Shown: positions 6,411 through 12,928 of the stretch, piece after piece
How positions within the stretch are numbered: the first letter of the stretch is position 1
Layout of the letters: the number at the start of each line of letters is the position of its first letter
Source of the DNA: an uncultured Clostridium sp.
Lineage (GTDB): Bacteria; Bacillota; Clostridia; TANB77; CAG-508
Length of the DNA: 17,112 nt
Assembly (NCBI GenBank): GCA_900556975.1
Contig: USQZ01000037.1
Coordinates: 1 to 17,112 of the forward strand
Reading direction: 5' to 3'
The notes under the pieces: model-generated
Databases searched by the model: none
What the model was told of the DNA's origin: nothing
Seen by the model: only the letters and a program-made list of their open reading frames with translations
Position numbers and translations under genes: made by a program

Positions 6411-7595
6411 ATGGAATTTGAGAGCATGTTTGCGCAATGCAAATTTTCAATTGATGAATTAAATGCCTTTAGAGATAGCAAAGGTTTTATAGATTTATCT
6501 AAAGCTGGTATAAGATTTACACCAAATTCAAGAGAGATTATTGGAAATCCAAATAGAGTAAAGAACTGGGTAAATTTCAATGGACAAAAAGCTTTAGTAA
6601 AAGGAGAAGCTATTTTAGAGAGTGAAAGAAACTATGGAATATATGGAGAATTAATAGCTGAAGAAGTAGCTAAAAAACTTGGGCTAGAAACAGCTCATTA
6701 TGATTTAATAAAATCAGTTGACGAAAACGGAAAAACTTTTTTAGGAGTTTTATCAGAATCAATGGTAGACATTAATAAAGGAGAACGACTAGAAAGTTTA
6801 CGTAGTATTATAGGTGATGAACCAGTTGAAAGTGGCCAATTTATAGACATGACAAGCTTAGATTATACATTAAATAAATTGCAACAAGTTTTGTCTTTAG
6901 ATGGAGTTAGTCAAGAACAAATAGATCAAGTTTTATTAGATTACAAAAAAAGACTTACATTATCAATTGCCACATTAGATACAGATAAACACGTTGAAAA
7001 CATAGCTTTTATAAGAAAAAAGGTTGATGGACAAGAAACAATAAAGTTAAGCCCTAACTTTGATAGTGAAGCATCATTTTTACTAGATACAGATATAAGC
7101 ACTGTTAAAAAATTGCTAGACGATTATGAAGCATTAAAACAAAGTGCAAATGTAGCTGATCCGCGAATAGGCACTTTGGTAAGCCGAGATGAAGGCGGTC
7201 TTGATTCTGTTTGGATGGATACACTTGAAATGTTATGCGAAGATGATGAAATTTATGATTTTTATGCAGAGCAGTTAGAAGAGCCATTAGATATGGACGA
7301 AATTTTCGAAAGTGTAGAAAAAAGAATTCATGCAAAAATTCCTGAGGAAGCAAAGCTACTAGCGAAATATACATATAAAACCAGAAATGAAGATATGCAA
7401 AAAGTAATGAGTGGTGAAATATTAGATCAAGAAGAGCAAGAACAGTCAGACATTGATTTCTTATTACAAAGTTTGATTGGCAGAGGGCTTAATGAGCAAA
7501 TAAGAACCCAAGAGCAACTAGACATGGGAAATAGTATGGAAAGAGACATTTTTAAAATGCTGAACTTGGATAAAGAACAAGGATTAGATAAGTAA
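6411..7595 (+). CDS. HipA/CtkA-like protein kinase-fold protein
   Basis: This 394-aa protein shows the HipA-type kinase pattern. Lys64 lies in ALVKGE, a position suited to ATP contact. GELIAEEVAKKLGLETAHYD matches the helix and hinge seen in HipA/CtkA families. D190-T-D192-K-H-V-E-N197 resembles the catalytic loop (D...xxxxN), and LSPNFDSE (Asp218) stands for the metal-binding Asp. HipA toxins phosphorylate glutamyl-tRNA synthetase; CtkA-like members act on other targets. The HipA N-terminal subdomain (HipA_N) is not evident, and the ~150-residue C-terminal part is acidic and helical. RBS GAGGGA lies 6 nt before the ATG. It follows the unknown partner gene by 18 bp. There is no clear terminator; the next promoter starts 4 bp after its stop. 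Kinase activity is an inference from motifs. Confidence 0.65.
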   Translation: MEFESMFAQCKFSIDELNAFRDSKGFIDLSKAGIRFTPNSREIIGNPNRVKNWVNFNGQKALVKGEAILESERNYGIYGELIAEEVAKKLGLETAHYDLIKSVDENGKTFLGVLSESMVDINKGERLESLRSIIGDEPVESGQFIDMTSLDYTLNKLQQVLSLDGVSQEQIDQVLLDYKKRLTLSIATLDTDKHVENIAFIRKKVDGQETIKLSPNFDSEASFLLDTDISTVKKLLDDYEALKQSANVADPRIGTLVSRDEGGLDSVWMDTLEMLCEDDEIYDFYAEQLEEPLDMDEIFESVEKRIHAKIPEEAKLLAKYTYKTRNEDMQKVMSGEILDQEEQEQSDIDFLLQSLIGRGLNEQIRTQEQLDMGNSMERDIFKMLNLDKEQGLDK

Positions 7596-7598
7596 AAT

Positions 7599-7627
7599 TT
7601 GAACAAAAAAAATAAATATGTTATAAT
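7599..7627 (+). promoter_or_regulatory. promoter of the 85-aa gene
   Basis: TTGAAC (7599-7604), 17-bp spacer, TATAAT (7622-7627) with an extended TGt just before the -10. It starts 4 bp after the kinase stop codon. Confidence 0.7.
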
Positions 7628-7674
7628 GTTACTAGATATGCAAAAATATCAGTAACACAAAGGAGGGAGCAAAA

Positions 7675-7932
7675 ATGAAATATATAGTTTTTTACGGTCA
7701 AACAGAGATTGGTGTATTAGAGATAAATTCCAAAGGAATGCATCGATATACACCAAATATGGAAGGCGTGGAAGAAGTAAAAGATAAAATTTCATTAAGT
7801 AACGAGTTACAGATAAAATCAGAATGGAGAGATCCGATACCATTTTTTAAGGAAAGACTGGATAACGCATCTGGCTTTCAAAGCGATGTTATCGCATATC
7901 ATACGGATCGATTCGTTATGAAACGAATCTAG
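7675..7932 (+). CDS. small hypothetical protein (85 aa)
   Basis: No family was recognised. The protein is soluble, mixed alpha/beta, starting with the strand MKYIVFYGQTEIGVLEI and ending FVMKRI. A central segment reads SLSNELQIKSEWRDPIPFF. A strong RBS (AAAGGAGGG) lies 6 nt before the ATG, with its own promoter and a T-rich terminator just after the stop, so it is a compact single-gene unit. Its base use is less A/T-rich than its neighbours (for example CGGATCGATTCG near the end), consistent with, but not proof of, acquisition from a related Clostridia lineage. Confidence 0.75.
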   Translation: MKYIVFYGQTEIGVLEINSKGMHRYTPNMEGVEEVKDKISLSNELQIKSEWRDPIPFFKERLDNASGFQSDVIAYHTDRFVMKRI

Positions 7933-7949
7933 TAACTTACCCTTTGCGG

Positions 7950-7980
7950 AGAGACTGCCTTACTGGTGGTCTCTTTTTTA
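7950..7980 (+). terminator. terminator of the 85-aa gene
   Basis: A 10-bp stem (7950-7959 with 7965-7974, two wobble pairs) with loop TTACT is followed by a run of T. Confidence 0.8.
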
Positions 7981-8145
7981 TATGAGGAAAGTTCTTCAAA
8001 CTTCCTATTATATAAAATTAACATGCACAGAAATTTGCAAAGCAAATTACGCTTGTAAACAAAGACGCGGACTTAAAAATATAATAATACAAATGTTATA
8101 AATAGTTCACTTTTGCTTTCCACACATTTGCTCAACCTCTTGTAC
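7981..8145. other. gene-free stretch with small hairpins
   Basis: Between the terminator and the next promoter no coding frame is convincing. Two inverted repeats are visible: an imperfect AGGAA...TTCCT hairpin (about 7985-8006) and a perfect AATTTGC-AAA-GCAAATT (8032-8048). They may be remnants of an element or a small structured RNA; no family was recognised. Confidence 0.4.
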
Positions 8146-8174
8146 TTGAATTATGTTAACAATTGTGATAATAT
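8146..8174 (+). promoter_or_regulatory. candidate promoter of the small membrane protein
   Basis: TTGAAT (8146-8151), 17-bp spacer, TAATAT (8169-8174) with an extended TGa. The leader would be ~170 nt long and include a GTGAGAG/CTCTTAC hairpin near 8210-8230. Confidence 0.5.
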
Positions 8175-8285
8175 TATAATTATGAAACATTAAATAGATT
8201 TTACCACTTGGTGAGAGGAAAACTCTTACTTTCTACAGTACATTTTGACAAGTAAACTTTATGAATAAGAAAGGGAGGTATAATT

Positions 8286-8306
8286 ATGTTGATACCTATA
8301 GTATAG
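8286..8306 (+). CDS. possible six-codon leader peptide MLIPIV
   Basis: ATG TTG ATA CCT ATA GTA TAG follows an excellent RBS (AAGGGAGG, 7 nt spacing). The block GGGAGGTATAATTATGTT (8273-8290) recurs as AGGAGGCATAATTATGTT at 8338-8355, the start of the next gene, so this looks like a duplicated translation start. It could be a leader peptide affecting the gene downstream or the remnant of an earlier copy. Confidence 0.35.
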   Translation: MLIPIV

Positions 8307-8350
8307 TCACTTTATAACAATGATGATTTTGAAGAATAGGAGGCATAATT

Positions 8351-8695
8351 ATGTTAAAAGAGCTTATTGTTTGGATCATATCATTTATTGTAAGTACGGT
8401 GTTTTCAAAATATACAGGTGCAGAACAAGGACAACTTTTTATCTGTATGTACGTTGGATCAGAAGTATTTTTTATGGTAGTAGGATGTGTAATACTGGTA
8501 GCATTGAATGCAAAAAAATCGATTCCGGTAAAGGAAATGATTGCATACTTTGCAGAGCTGGCAATTACAATGGCTGTAACATGGGAATTATCTAAAATAT
8601 TTAACGTGAATTTCTATGTTGCATACCAGCTGATTTCAATTGGTCAGATACTGTATCCAGGATTTATAAGCGCAGAGGATACCATGAATTATTAA
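8351..8695 (+). CDS. small integral membrane protein (114 aa), unknown function
   Basis: Three or four hydrophobic helices are visible: residues ~4-19 (ELIVWIISFIVSTVFS), ~30-52 (LFICMYVGSEVFFMVVG...), ~65-82 (IAYFAELAITMAVTWEL) and a less hydrophobic ~90-107. The loops are short, with a lysine pair (AKKSIPVKE) between helices 2 and 3. There is no signal peptide and no recognised family. The start is set by GGAGG 8 nt upstream of ATG 8351. Another open frame overlaps it from 8320, but its product is cysteine- and arginine-rich nonsense and is discarded. The gene is a single unit between a long leader and a weak terminator; codon use is slightly less A/T-rich than in helD. Holin-like or immunity-like roles are conceivable but unsupported. 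Confidence 0.7.
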   Translation: MLKELIVWIISFIVSTVFSKYTGAEQGQLFICMYVGSEVFFMVVGCVILVALNAKKSIPVKEMIAYFAELAITMAVTWELSKIFNVNFYVAYQLISIGQILYPGFISAEDTMNY

Positions 8696-8706
8696 TAAGC
8701 AAAAGA

Positions 8707-8740
8707 GGGACCCCAGTTGGAGTCCTGTTAATATTTTATA
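8707..8740 (+). terminator. weak terminator after the small membrane protein
   Basis: A GGAC(C)CC/GGAGTCC stem with one mismatch and loop AGTT is followed by a T-containing but interrupted tract (TGTTAATATTTT). Confidence 0.4.
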
Positions 8741-8850
8741 AATCTAGTGAATAAATTTTTTGGTAAATGAACCAATTTAGTAAAAAATTAAGATTTTCTC
8801 TTAGAAATTTTAATATAAATTATTACAAAATTTAGATTAATAAAAAAGCA

Positions 8851-8880
8851 TTGACAAAAAAAGACTAAAGCAATTATAAT
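8851..8880 (+). promoter_or_regulatory. promoter of helD
   Basis: Perfect TTGACA (8851-8856) and TATAAT (8875-8880) with an 18-bp spacer, 35 bp ahead of the start codon. Confidence 0.75.
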
Positions 8881-8915
8881 AGAACATGTTTGATAAAATT
8901 TGAAGGAGAAAAGTT

Positions 8916-11081
8916 ATGAATAAGGAGGATTTTAGCGAAGAAGCAGACAAACTACAAGAGATAATAGCAAAATTCAATGAAGTAATGGAATATTATAACT
9001 TGAGACTTGATGCAATACCTAAAATATACAAAGATAACCCTTTAATGATAGCAAACTTTATAGAATTATATTCCATAAAAATATCTTTAATGAAAAGAAC
9101 GATTAAGAAGCCATATTTTGCAAGAATAGACTTTGCAAGAGATGGCGAAAAAAATGTCGAAAAGCTGTACATTGGAAAAGTAGGAGTAATGGACGAAGAT
9201 AATAACAACATTACAATAGATTGGAGAGCACCAATTTCTTCAATGTACTATGATAGCAATCTCGGAAAGACCTCATACGAAGCGCCAGAAGGAACATGTA
9301 CAGGAGAAATGCTAGTTAAAAGGCAGTATGAGATAGAAAACGGAAAACTACAAAGCTATCAAGATGTAGATACAGTTTCAAATGATGATTTACTAAAACC
9401 GTATCTAGAAGCAAGTGTAGATAATAGATTGCGAAATATAGTATCTACAATCCAAGTAGAACAAAATGCAATTATAAGAGAGCCAATAGCGAAAAATGTA
9501 ATAGTGCAAGGAGTTGCAGGAAGCGGAAAAACAACAGTTGCATTACATAGAATTGCATATTTAGTTTATAATAATCGTGAAAAGATTAATCCAGAACAAT
9601 ATTTGGTTATAGGACCAAATAAATTTTTTGTAAATTATATTTCTAGTGTATTACCAGACTTAGATGTCGATAATGTCAATCAATTAACTTATTTAGAATT
9701 ATGTCAAAAATCAATAAACGAAAAAATCCAATTAATAAACGAAGAAGAAAAATTAATAAAATCAATAACAGATATGGAAAGCCTTGAATACGAAAGATTT
9801 AAAGTATCAATGCGTTTTAAAGAAGCTTTAGACAAATATGTAGAGCAAATAGACAAAAGCATAGTTCCAGATGAAGAACTTGTTATAAAAGGTTATAGAA
9901 TTCTACCTCAAGAAATAATTCAAAAAATATATAATTCAATTGGAAACAATATAATTTACAACAGCATAGAAAAGAAAATAGAACGAGTAAAATTATTATT
10001 AGACAAATACATAGAAAAAAATAACGTTAAGTTAGAAAGAATAATTAAAAGACAATATCGCGAAAAAATAGAAGAATTAGCAGAAGAGGAAAAAAGAGAA
10101 GAAATATTAAAATTAGAATATGTTGAAAAAGAACTTAAAACGAATTTTAGATCTAGCATAAGAAAATATTTTAGTTTTAAAACTAAAGAAATATTAAATT
10201 TGTATTATAACTTTTTATGTAATATCACAAAATATGTAGAGATTGAAAAAATAAATGACTGGGAGAATAAATTAAAAAACAATATAGCAAACATAAAAAA
10301 GAAAAAAGTAGAATTTGAAGATTTGAGTGCTTTGATATATTTAAAGGTAAAAATAGTTGGAACAGAGGAATACGACAACTATAGACAAATAGCAATAGAC
10401 GAAGCACAAGACTATGGAGAATTCAGCTTTTATGCTTTAAGAACGTTGTTCAGAAGAGCTACATTTAGCATATTTGGAGATTTAGCTCAGTCAATATATC
10501 AATATAGAGGAATAAAAAATTGGAATGAAGTTCTTAATACAACATTTGAAGGCAATTGCGAATTGAAGTATCTTTTAAAAAGCTATAGAACAACCACAGA
10601 AATTATGAATTCCGCAAACAATATAACAAAACATATTAATTTAGAAATTGCAAAGCCAGTAATAAGACATGGCGAAAATGTAGAATATATAAGATATGAA
10701 AAAAATCAAATAGATTTAATAGAGAAAATTATTAAAGAATACATGAAAAAGGCATATGTTTCAATTGCGATAATATGTAAAAATGATGAAGAAGCTAAAA
10801 AGATATATAAAAAATTAAAAGATAGAAATATAACAGCTACTAATATTGTTGATAATGAAAACAAATATGATGGCGGAATATGTGTTATAACGAGTTATTT
10901 AGCCAAAGGACTAGAATTTGATGGAGTAATTATTACAGATGCATCTGAAGAAAAATACAGTTCAGAAAAGGCAATAGACATGAAATTATTATATGTTGCA
11001 ATGACAAGACCTTTACATGAATTAAAAGTATTATATCAAAAAGACATAACTAAACCTCTAAAGAAAGAAGCAGAAAAGTAA
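8916..11081 (+). CDS. helD: HelD-like RNA polymerase-recycling ATPase (UvrD/Rep superfamily 1)
   Basis: This 721-aa protein has all the SF1 helicase-type motifs: Walker A GVAGSGKTTVALHR (near residues 199-212), motif II AIDEAQDYGEF (D495 to D499), motif III GDLAQSIYQYRG, motif IV LKSYRTTTEIMN, motif V ITSYLAKGLEFDGVII and motif VI LLYVAMTRPLHEL. The N-terminal ~80-residue helical region, the IDWRAPISSMYYD segment (WRAP-type signature common in HelD/HelR) and the charged coiled-coil insert (about 285-480) between motifs Ia and II are typical of HelD, not of UvrD or PcrA. HelD binds RNA polymerase and frees stalled complexes using ATP. The length is a little under B. subtilis HelD (~770 aa). 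RBS GAAGGAG lies 8 nt before the ATG, with its own consensus promoter. Confidence 0.9.
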   Translation: MNKEDFSEEADKLQEIIAKFNEVMEYYNLRLDAIPKIYKDNPLMIANFIELYSIKISLMKRTIKKPYFARIDFARDGEKNVEKLYIGKVGVMDEDNNNITIDWRAPISSMYYDSNLGKTSYEAPEGTCTGEMLVKRQYEIENGKLQSYQDVDTVSNDDLLKPYLEASVDNRLRNIVSTIQVEQNAIIREPIAKNVIVQGVAGSGKTTVALHRIAYLVYNNREKINPEQYLVIGPNKFFVNYISSVLPDLDVDNVNQLTYLELCQKSINEKIQLINEEEKLIKSITDMESLEYERFKVSMRFKEALDKYVEQIDKSIVPDEELVIKGYRILPQEIIQKIYNSIGNNIIYNSIEKKIERVKLLLDKYIEKNNVKLERIIKRQYREKIEELAEEEKREEILKLEYVEKELKTNFRSSIRKYFSFKTKEILNLYYNFLCNITKYVEIEKINDWENKLKNNIANIKKKKVEFEDLSALIYLKVKIVGTEEYDNYRQIAIDEAQDYGEFSFYALRTLFRRATFSIFGDLAQSIYQYRGIKNWNEVLNTTFEGNCELKYLLKSYRTTTEIMNSANNITKHINLEIAKPVIRHGENVEYIRYEKNQIDLIEKIIKEYMKKAYVSIAIICKNDEEAKKIYKKLKDRNITATNIVDNENKYDGGICVITSYLAKGLEFDGVIITDASEEKYSSEKAIDMKLLYVAMTRPLHELKVLYQKDITKPLKKEAEK

Positions 11082-11085
11082 AAAG

Positions 11086-11114
11086 TTGAAAATTATGTAA
11101 ATATGTAGTATAAT
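11086..11114 (+). promoter_or_regulatory. promoter of the 106-aa gene
   Basis: TTGAAA (11086-11091), 17-bp spacer, TATAAT (11109-11114). It begins right after the helD stop and gives an ~80-nt leader. Confidence 0.7.
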
Positions 11115-11202
11115 AAAAGTGTAGCAAAATTGAAAAATCCTTTATGCGACTAGTAATTTAAATAGAAGCAAAAAGGAACAGACAGCATGGAGGTAAAAAA
11201 AT

Positions 11203-11523
11203 ATGACACAACAGGAAAACGAACTCATTAGCAGAACACCACGGCTTTACTTTGACACAAGAGTAGGTATTGAGATGACGATTGAAAAAGAGCAGTATCC
11301 ATTGCAGAGAATTTCTAAATTGAGAAAACTGTACAAGGAGTTGCATCCAGAAGAAAAACTCTCAGAGTTTATAGTTGTAGGACAGTTGTTATTACCTCGT
11401 GATGGAGAAGTTTATAAGATTATGGGAGTTATTCCCAATTCTGATAATATCCCTAAAGTGGTAATTGCAGAAGACTTCCTTAGAATTACAGGAATTCAAT
11501 CTTATCAAACCTACAGATTGTAA
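11203..11523 (+). CDS. small hypothetical protein (106 aa)
   Basis: No family was recognised. The protein is soluble and starts with an unstructured MTQQENELISRTPRL. A helix rich in Lys, Arg and Leu (ISKLRKLYKELHPEEKL) follows, then a beta-rich part (EFIVVGQLLLPRDGEVYKIM, then PKVVIAEDFLRITGI). The start is set by TGGAGG 8 nt upstream. It has its own promoter and a strong terminator. Like the 85-aa and 114-aa genes nearby, it is a monocistronic small gene with slightly higher GC than helD, suggesting that these three share an origin, possibly lateral. A function is not inferable from the sequence. Confidence 0.75.
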   Translation: MTQQENELISRTPRLYFDTRVGIEMTIEKEQYPLQRISKLRKLYKELHPEEKLSEFIVVGQLLLPRDGEVYKIMGVIPNSDNIPKVVIAEDFLRITGIQSYQTYRL

Positions 11524-11553
11524 AAAGTTGTTATAGTCATATGTTACAAACGG

Positions 11554-11579
11554 AAAGGGCTAGGTTTCTAGCCCTTTTT
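11554..11579 (+). terminator. terminator of the 106-aa gene
   Basis: A perfect 10-bp stem AAAGGGCTAG/CTAGCCCTTT (11554-11563 with 11568-11577) with loop GTTT is followed by T's. Confidence 0.9.
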
Positions 11580-11715
11580 CCCATTTAATTTAAAATAATT
11601 TTAAGCAAAATTTAAAAAAATTCTCATACAATATATAAAATAGTCTTTATAATAAAAATGTTATAAATATCTGAATTTATTTTTGAGAATAATATGAAGA
11701 GAATAAAAAAAGATA

Positions 11716-11744
11716 TTTACAACTGTTTACAGAAAAGATATAAT
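11716..11744 (+). promoter_or_regulatory. promoter of the YiiX-like gene
   Basis: TTTACA (11716-11721), 17-bp spacer, TATAAT (11739-11744), 30 bp before the start codon. Confidence 0.7.
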
Positions 11745-11774
11745 AAAATATGTAAATTTTGAAAGGGGATAATT

Positions 11775-12368
11775 ATGCAAAAAGTATACATCGTGCTTAC
11801 TCATACAGGAACACTATTATCAAATTTAATTAAATTGTATACGAAAAATGACTATTCACATGTTTCATTAGCATTTGATCAAGAATTAAATGAAATGTAT
11901 TCGTTTGGAAGATTATATACATATAACGCATTTATAGGTGGATTTGTAAGAGAATATTTAAATAAGGGGACGTTTAAGAGATTTAAAAAAACTGTAACAT
12001 CAGTGTATGAATTAGAAATAACAGATGAACAATATTATAGTATGAAAAGCTTTGTTTTATCAATGTATAAAAGGAGAAAAGAATATAAATTTAATTTTAT
12101 AGGAGTTTTCTGTGTAATGTTTAATAAAAGAATAAAAAGAAAAAGAGCATTATATTGTGCCGAATTTGTTAAATACGCATTAAACTCAGGAAATTTAAAT
12201 GTTAATTATTTACCAGAAATAATTAAACCAGAAGATTTCAAAAAATTAAAAAATGCCAAATTAATTTATAAAGGAAGATTAAGAGAATATAATAACAGAA
12301 TAAGAGCACTTGAACCACCAAAGAAAAATATTCCAGCAACAATTATTACAACAAAAGCAGCTGTGTAA
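11775..12368 (+). CDS. permuted NlpC/P60 (YiiX/LRAT-like) putative cysteine hydrolase
   Basis: This 197-aa protein resembles the circularly permuted papain-fold (YiiX/YaeF-like) group. The His comes first, His29 in NDYSHVSLAFD, and the nucleophile late, Cys128 in RALYCAEFVKYAL. Between them lie the strand EMYSFGRLYTYNAFIGGF and the conserved-looking EYKFNFIGVFCVMF. The permuted order (His before Cys) separates it from ordinary NlpC/P60 peptidases. Family members cleave amide or ester bonds in wall peptides or lipids; the substrate here is unknown. There is no signal peptide or membrane helix, so a cytoplasmic or membrane-face role is more likely than secretion. RBS GAAAGGGG lies 7 nt before the ATG, with its own promoter. 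A DUF1540 mini-gene follows by 58 bp, possibly co-transcribed. Confidence 0.8.
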   Translation: MQKVYIVLTHTGTLLSNLIKLYTKNDYSHVSLAFDQELNEMYSFGRLYTYNAFIGGFVREYLNKGTFKRFKKTVTSVYELEITDEQYYSMKSFVLSMYKRRKEYKFNFIGVFCVMFNKRIKRKRALYCAEFVKYALNSGNLNVNYLPEIIKPEDFKKLKNAKLIYKGRLREYNNRIRALEPPKKNIPATIITTKAAV

Positions 12369-12426
12369 GATTAAAAAAACTCTATTTGGATATAATATTA
12401 TTATATCGCAAAAAGGAGGTTCAAAA

Positions 12427-12594
12427 ATGGATAATAATCAAAAAATAAAATGTACAGTATGTAGTTGTAAATATAATGGAATAGAGGATTGTAATTGCAA
12501 ACTTGAACAAATAACGATAAAACCATATCCAGAGGACAATTCAAGAAATCCAGATGAAACAATATGCTCAAATTATAAATGTGCACATAAATAA
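12427..12594 (+). CDS. DUF1540 Cys-rich mini-protein (55 aa)
   Basis: The 55-aa product MDNNQKIKCTVCSCKYNG... contains CTVCSC, EDCNC, TICSNYKC and a central ITIKPYPEDNS, the layout of a DUF1540 domain (two Cys clusters around 'C..A..I.V', probably metal-binding). Function is unknown; such proteins are common in Clostridia and sporulating Bacillota. ATG 12427 is preferred over an upstream in-frame ATG (12310) because AAAGGAGG sits 7 nt before it and the upstream part overlaps the YiiX-like gene. Bases 12387-12392 (TATAAT) may be a -10, without a good -35. A terminator follows. Confidence 0.85.
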   Translation: MDNNQKIKCTVCSCKYNGIEDCNCKLEQITIKPYPEDNSRNPDETICSNYKCAHK

Positions 12595-12627
12595 AGTAAC
12601 TCTATTAATAAGAAGTTTTAAAAATAA

Positions 12628-12660
12628 AAAAGGATTGATTTTTTTCAATCCTTTTATTTT
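12628..12660. terminator. bidirectional terminator between DUF1540 and the minus-strand mini-gene
   Basis: A perfect 11-bp stem AAAAGGATTGA/TCAATCCTTTT (12628-12638 with 12645-12655) has a T6 loop and T tracts on both strands. It overlaps the stop codon (12654-12656) of the convergent gene. Confidence 0.85.
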
Positions 12661-12794
12661 TTCTTAGTTTCATTAATATTTTCTTTACGTCTATCTTCTT
12701 TTCTGCGATCATTTTTTACTTCAACTTTGTTCTTTCTTCTATCTTTTTTTCTTCTTTCATCGAATAAGTCTCCATCATGGTTCATTACTATCAT
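12654..12794 (-). CDS. 46-aa Arg/Lys/Asp-rich mini-protein with RRKxDRR repeats
   Basis: The product begins MIVMNHDGDLFDERRKKDRR and continues through a second RRKEDRRKE block to NETKKK. It has no hydrophobic segment, about half its residues are charged, and the FDERRKKDRRKN/NDRRKEDRRKEN units look like an internal repeat. The gene is supported by the RBS GAGGGGTGA 6-8 nt before the ATG (12794), a good minus-strand promoter at 12837-12865 and a terminator over its stop. Function is unknown. Basic RRxxxR clusters can bind nucleic acid or cyclic dinucleotides, but this is only a guess. A later ATG (12785) would remove MIV. Confidence 0.7.
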   Translation of the reverse strand: MIVMNHDGDLFDERRKKDRRKNKVEVKNDRRKEDRRKENINETKKK

Positions 12795-12836
12795 TTAAAA
12801 TCACCCCTCATTTGTATTCATAAATCATTCAAAAAG

Positions 12837-12865
12837 AGTATAACATAAGAAATTTAAAATAGCAA
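12837..12865 (-). promoter_or_regulatory. promoter of the 46-aa gene
   Basis: Minus strand TTGCTA (12865-12860), 17-bp spacer, TATACT (12842-12837) with an extended TGt. Its -35 lies one base from the -35 of the fba promoter. Confidence 0.6.
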
Positions 12866-12866
12866 C

Positions 12867-12895
12867 TTGACAGAAATAAATATAAGAAATAAAAT
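12867..12895 (+). promoter_or_regulatory. promoter of fba
   Basis: TTGACA (12867-12872), 17-bp spacer, TAAAAT (12890-12895), about 34 bp before the start. Confidence 0.7.
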
Positions 12896-12928
12896 GAATC
12901 CAGAAAATATAATTAAGGAGGAATAATT

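Noticed and set aside
8320..8595. 91-aa plus-strand ORF overlapping the small membrane protein
   Set aside because: No RBS for its ATG, odd Cys/Arg/Tyr-rich product, and it is out of frame with the well-supported 114-aa gene.
12310..12426. Upstream extension of the DUF1540 gene
   Set aside because: It overlaps the YiiX-like gene, reads as Gln/Lys-rich shadow sequence, and AAAGGAGG is correctly placed only for ATG 12427.
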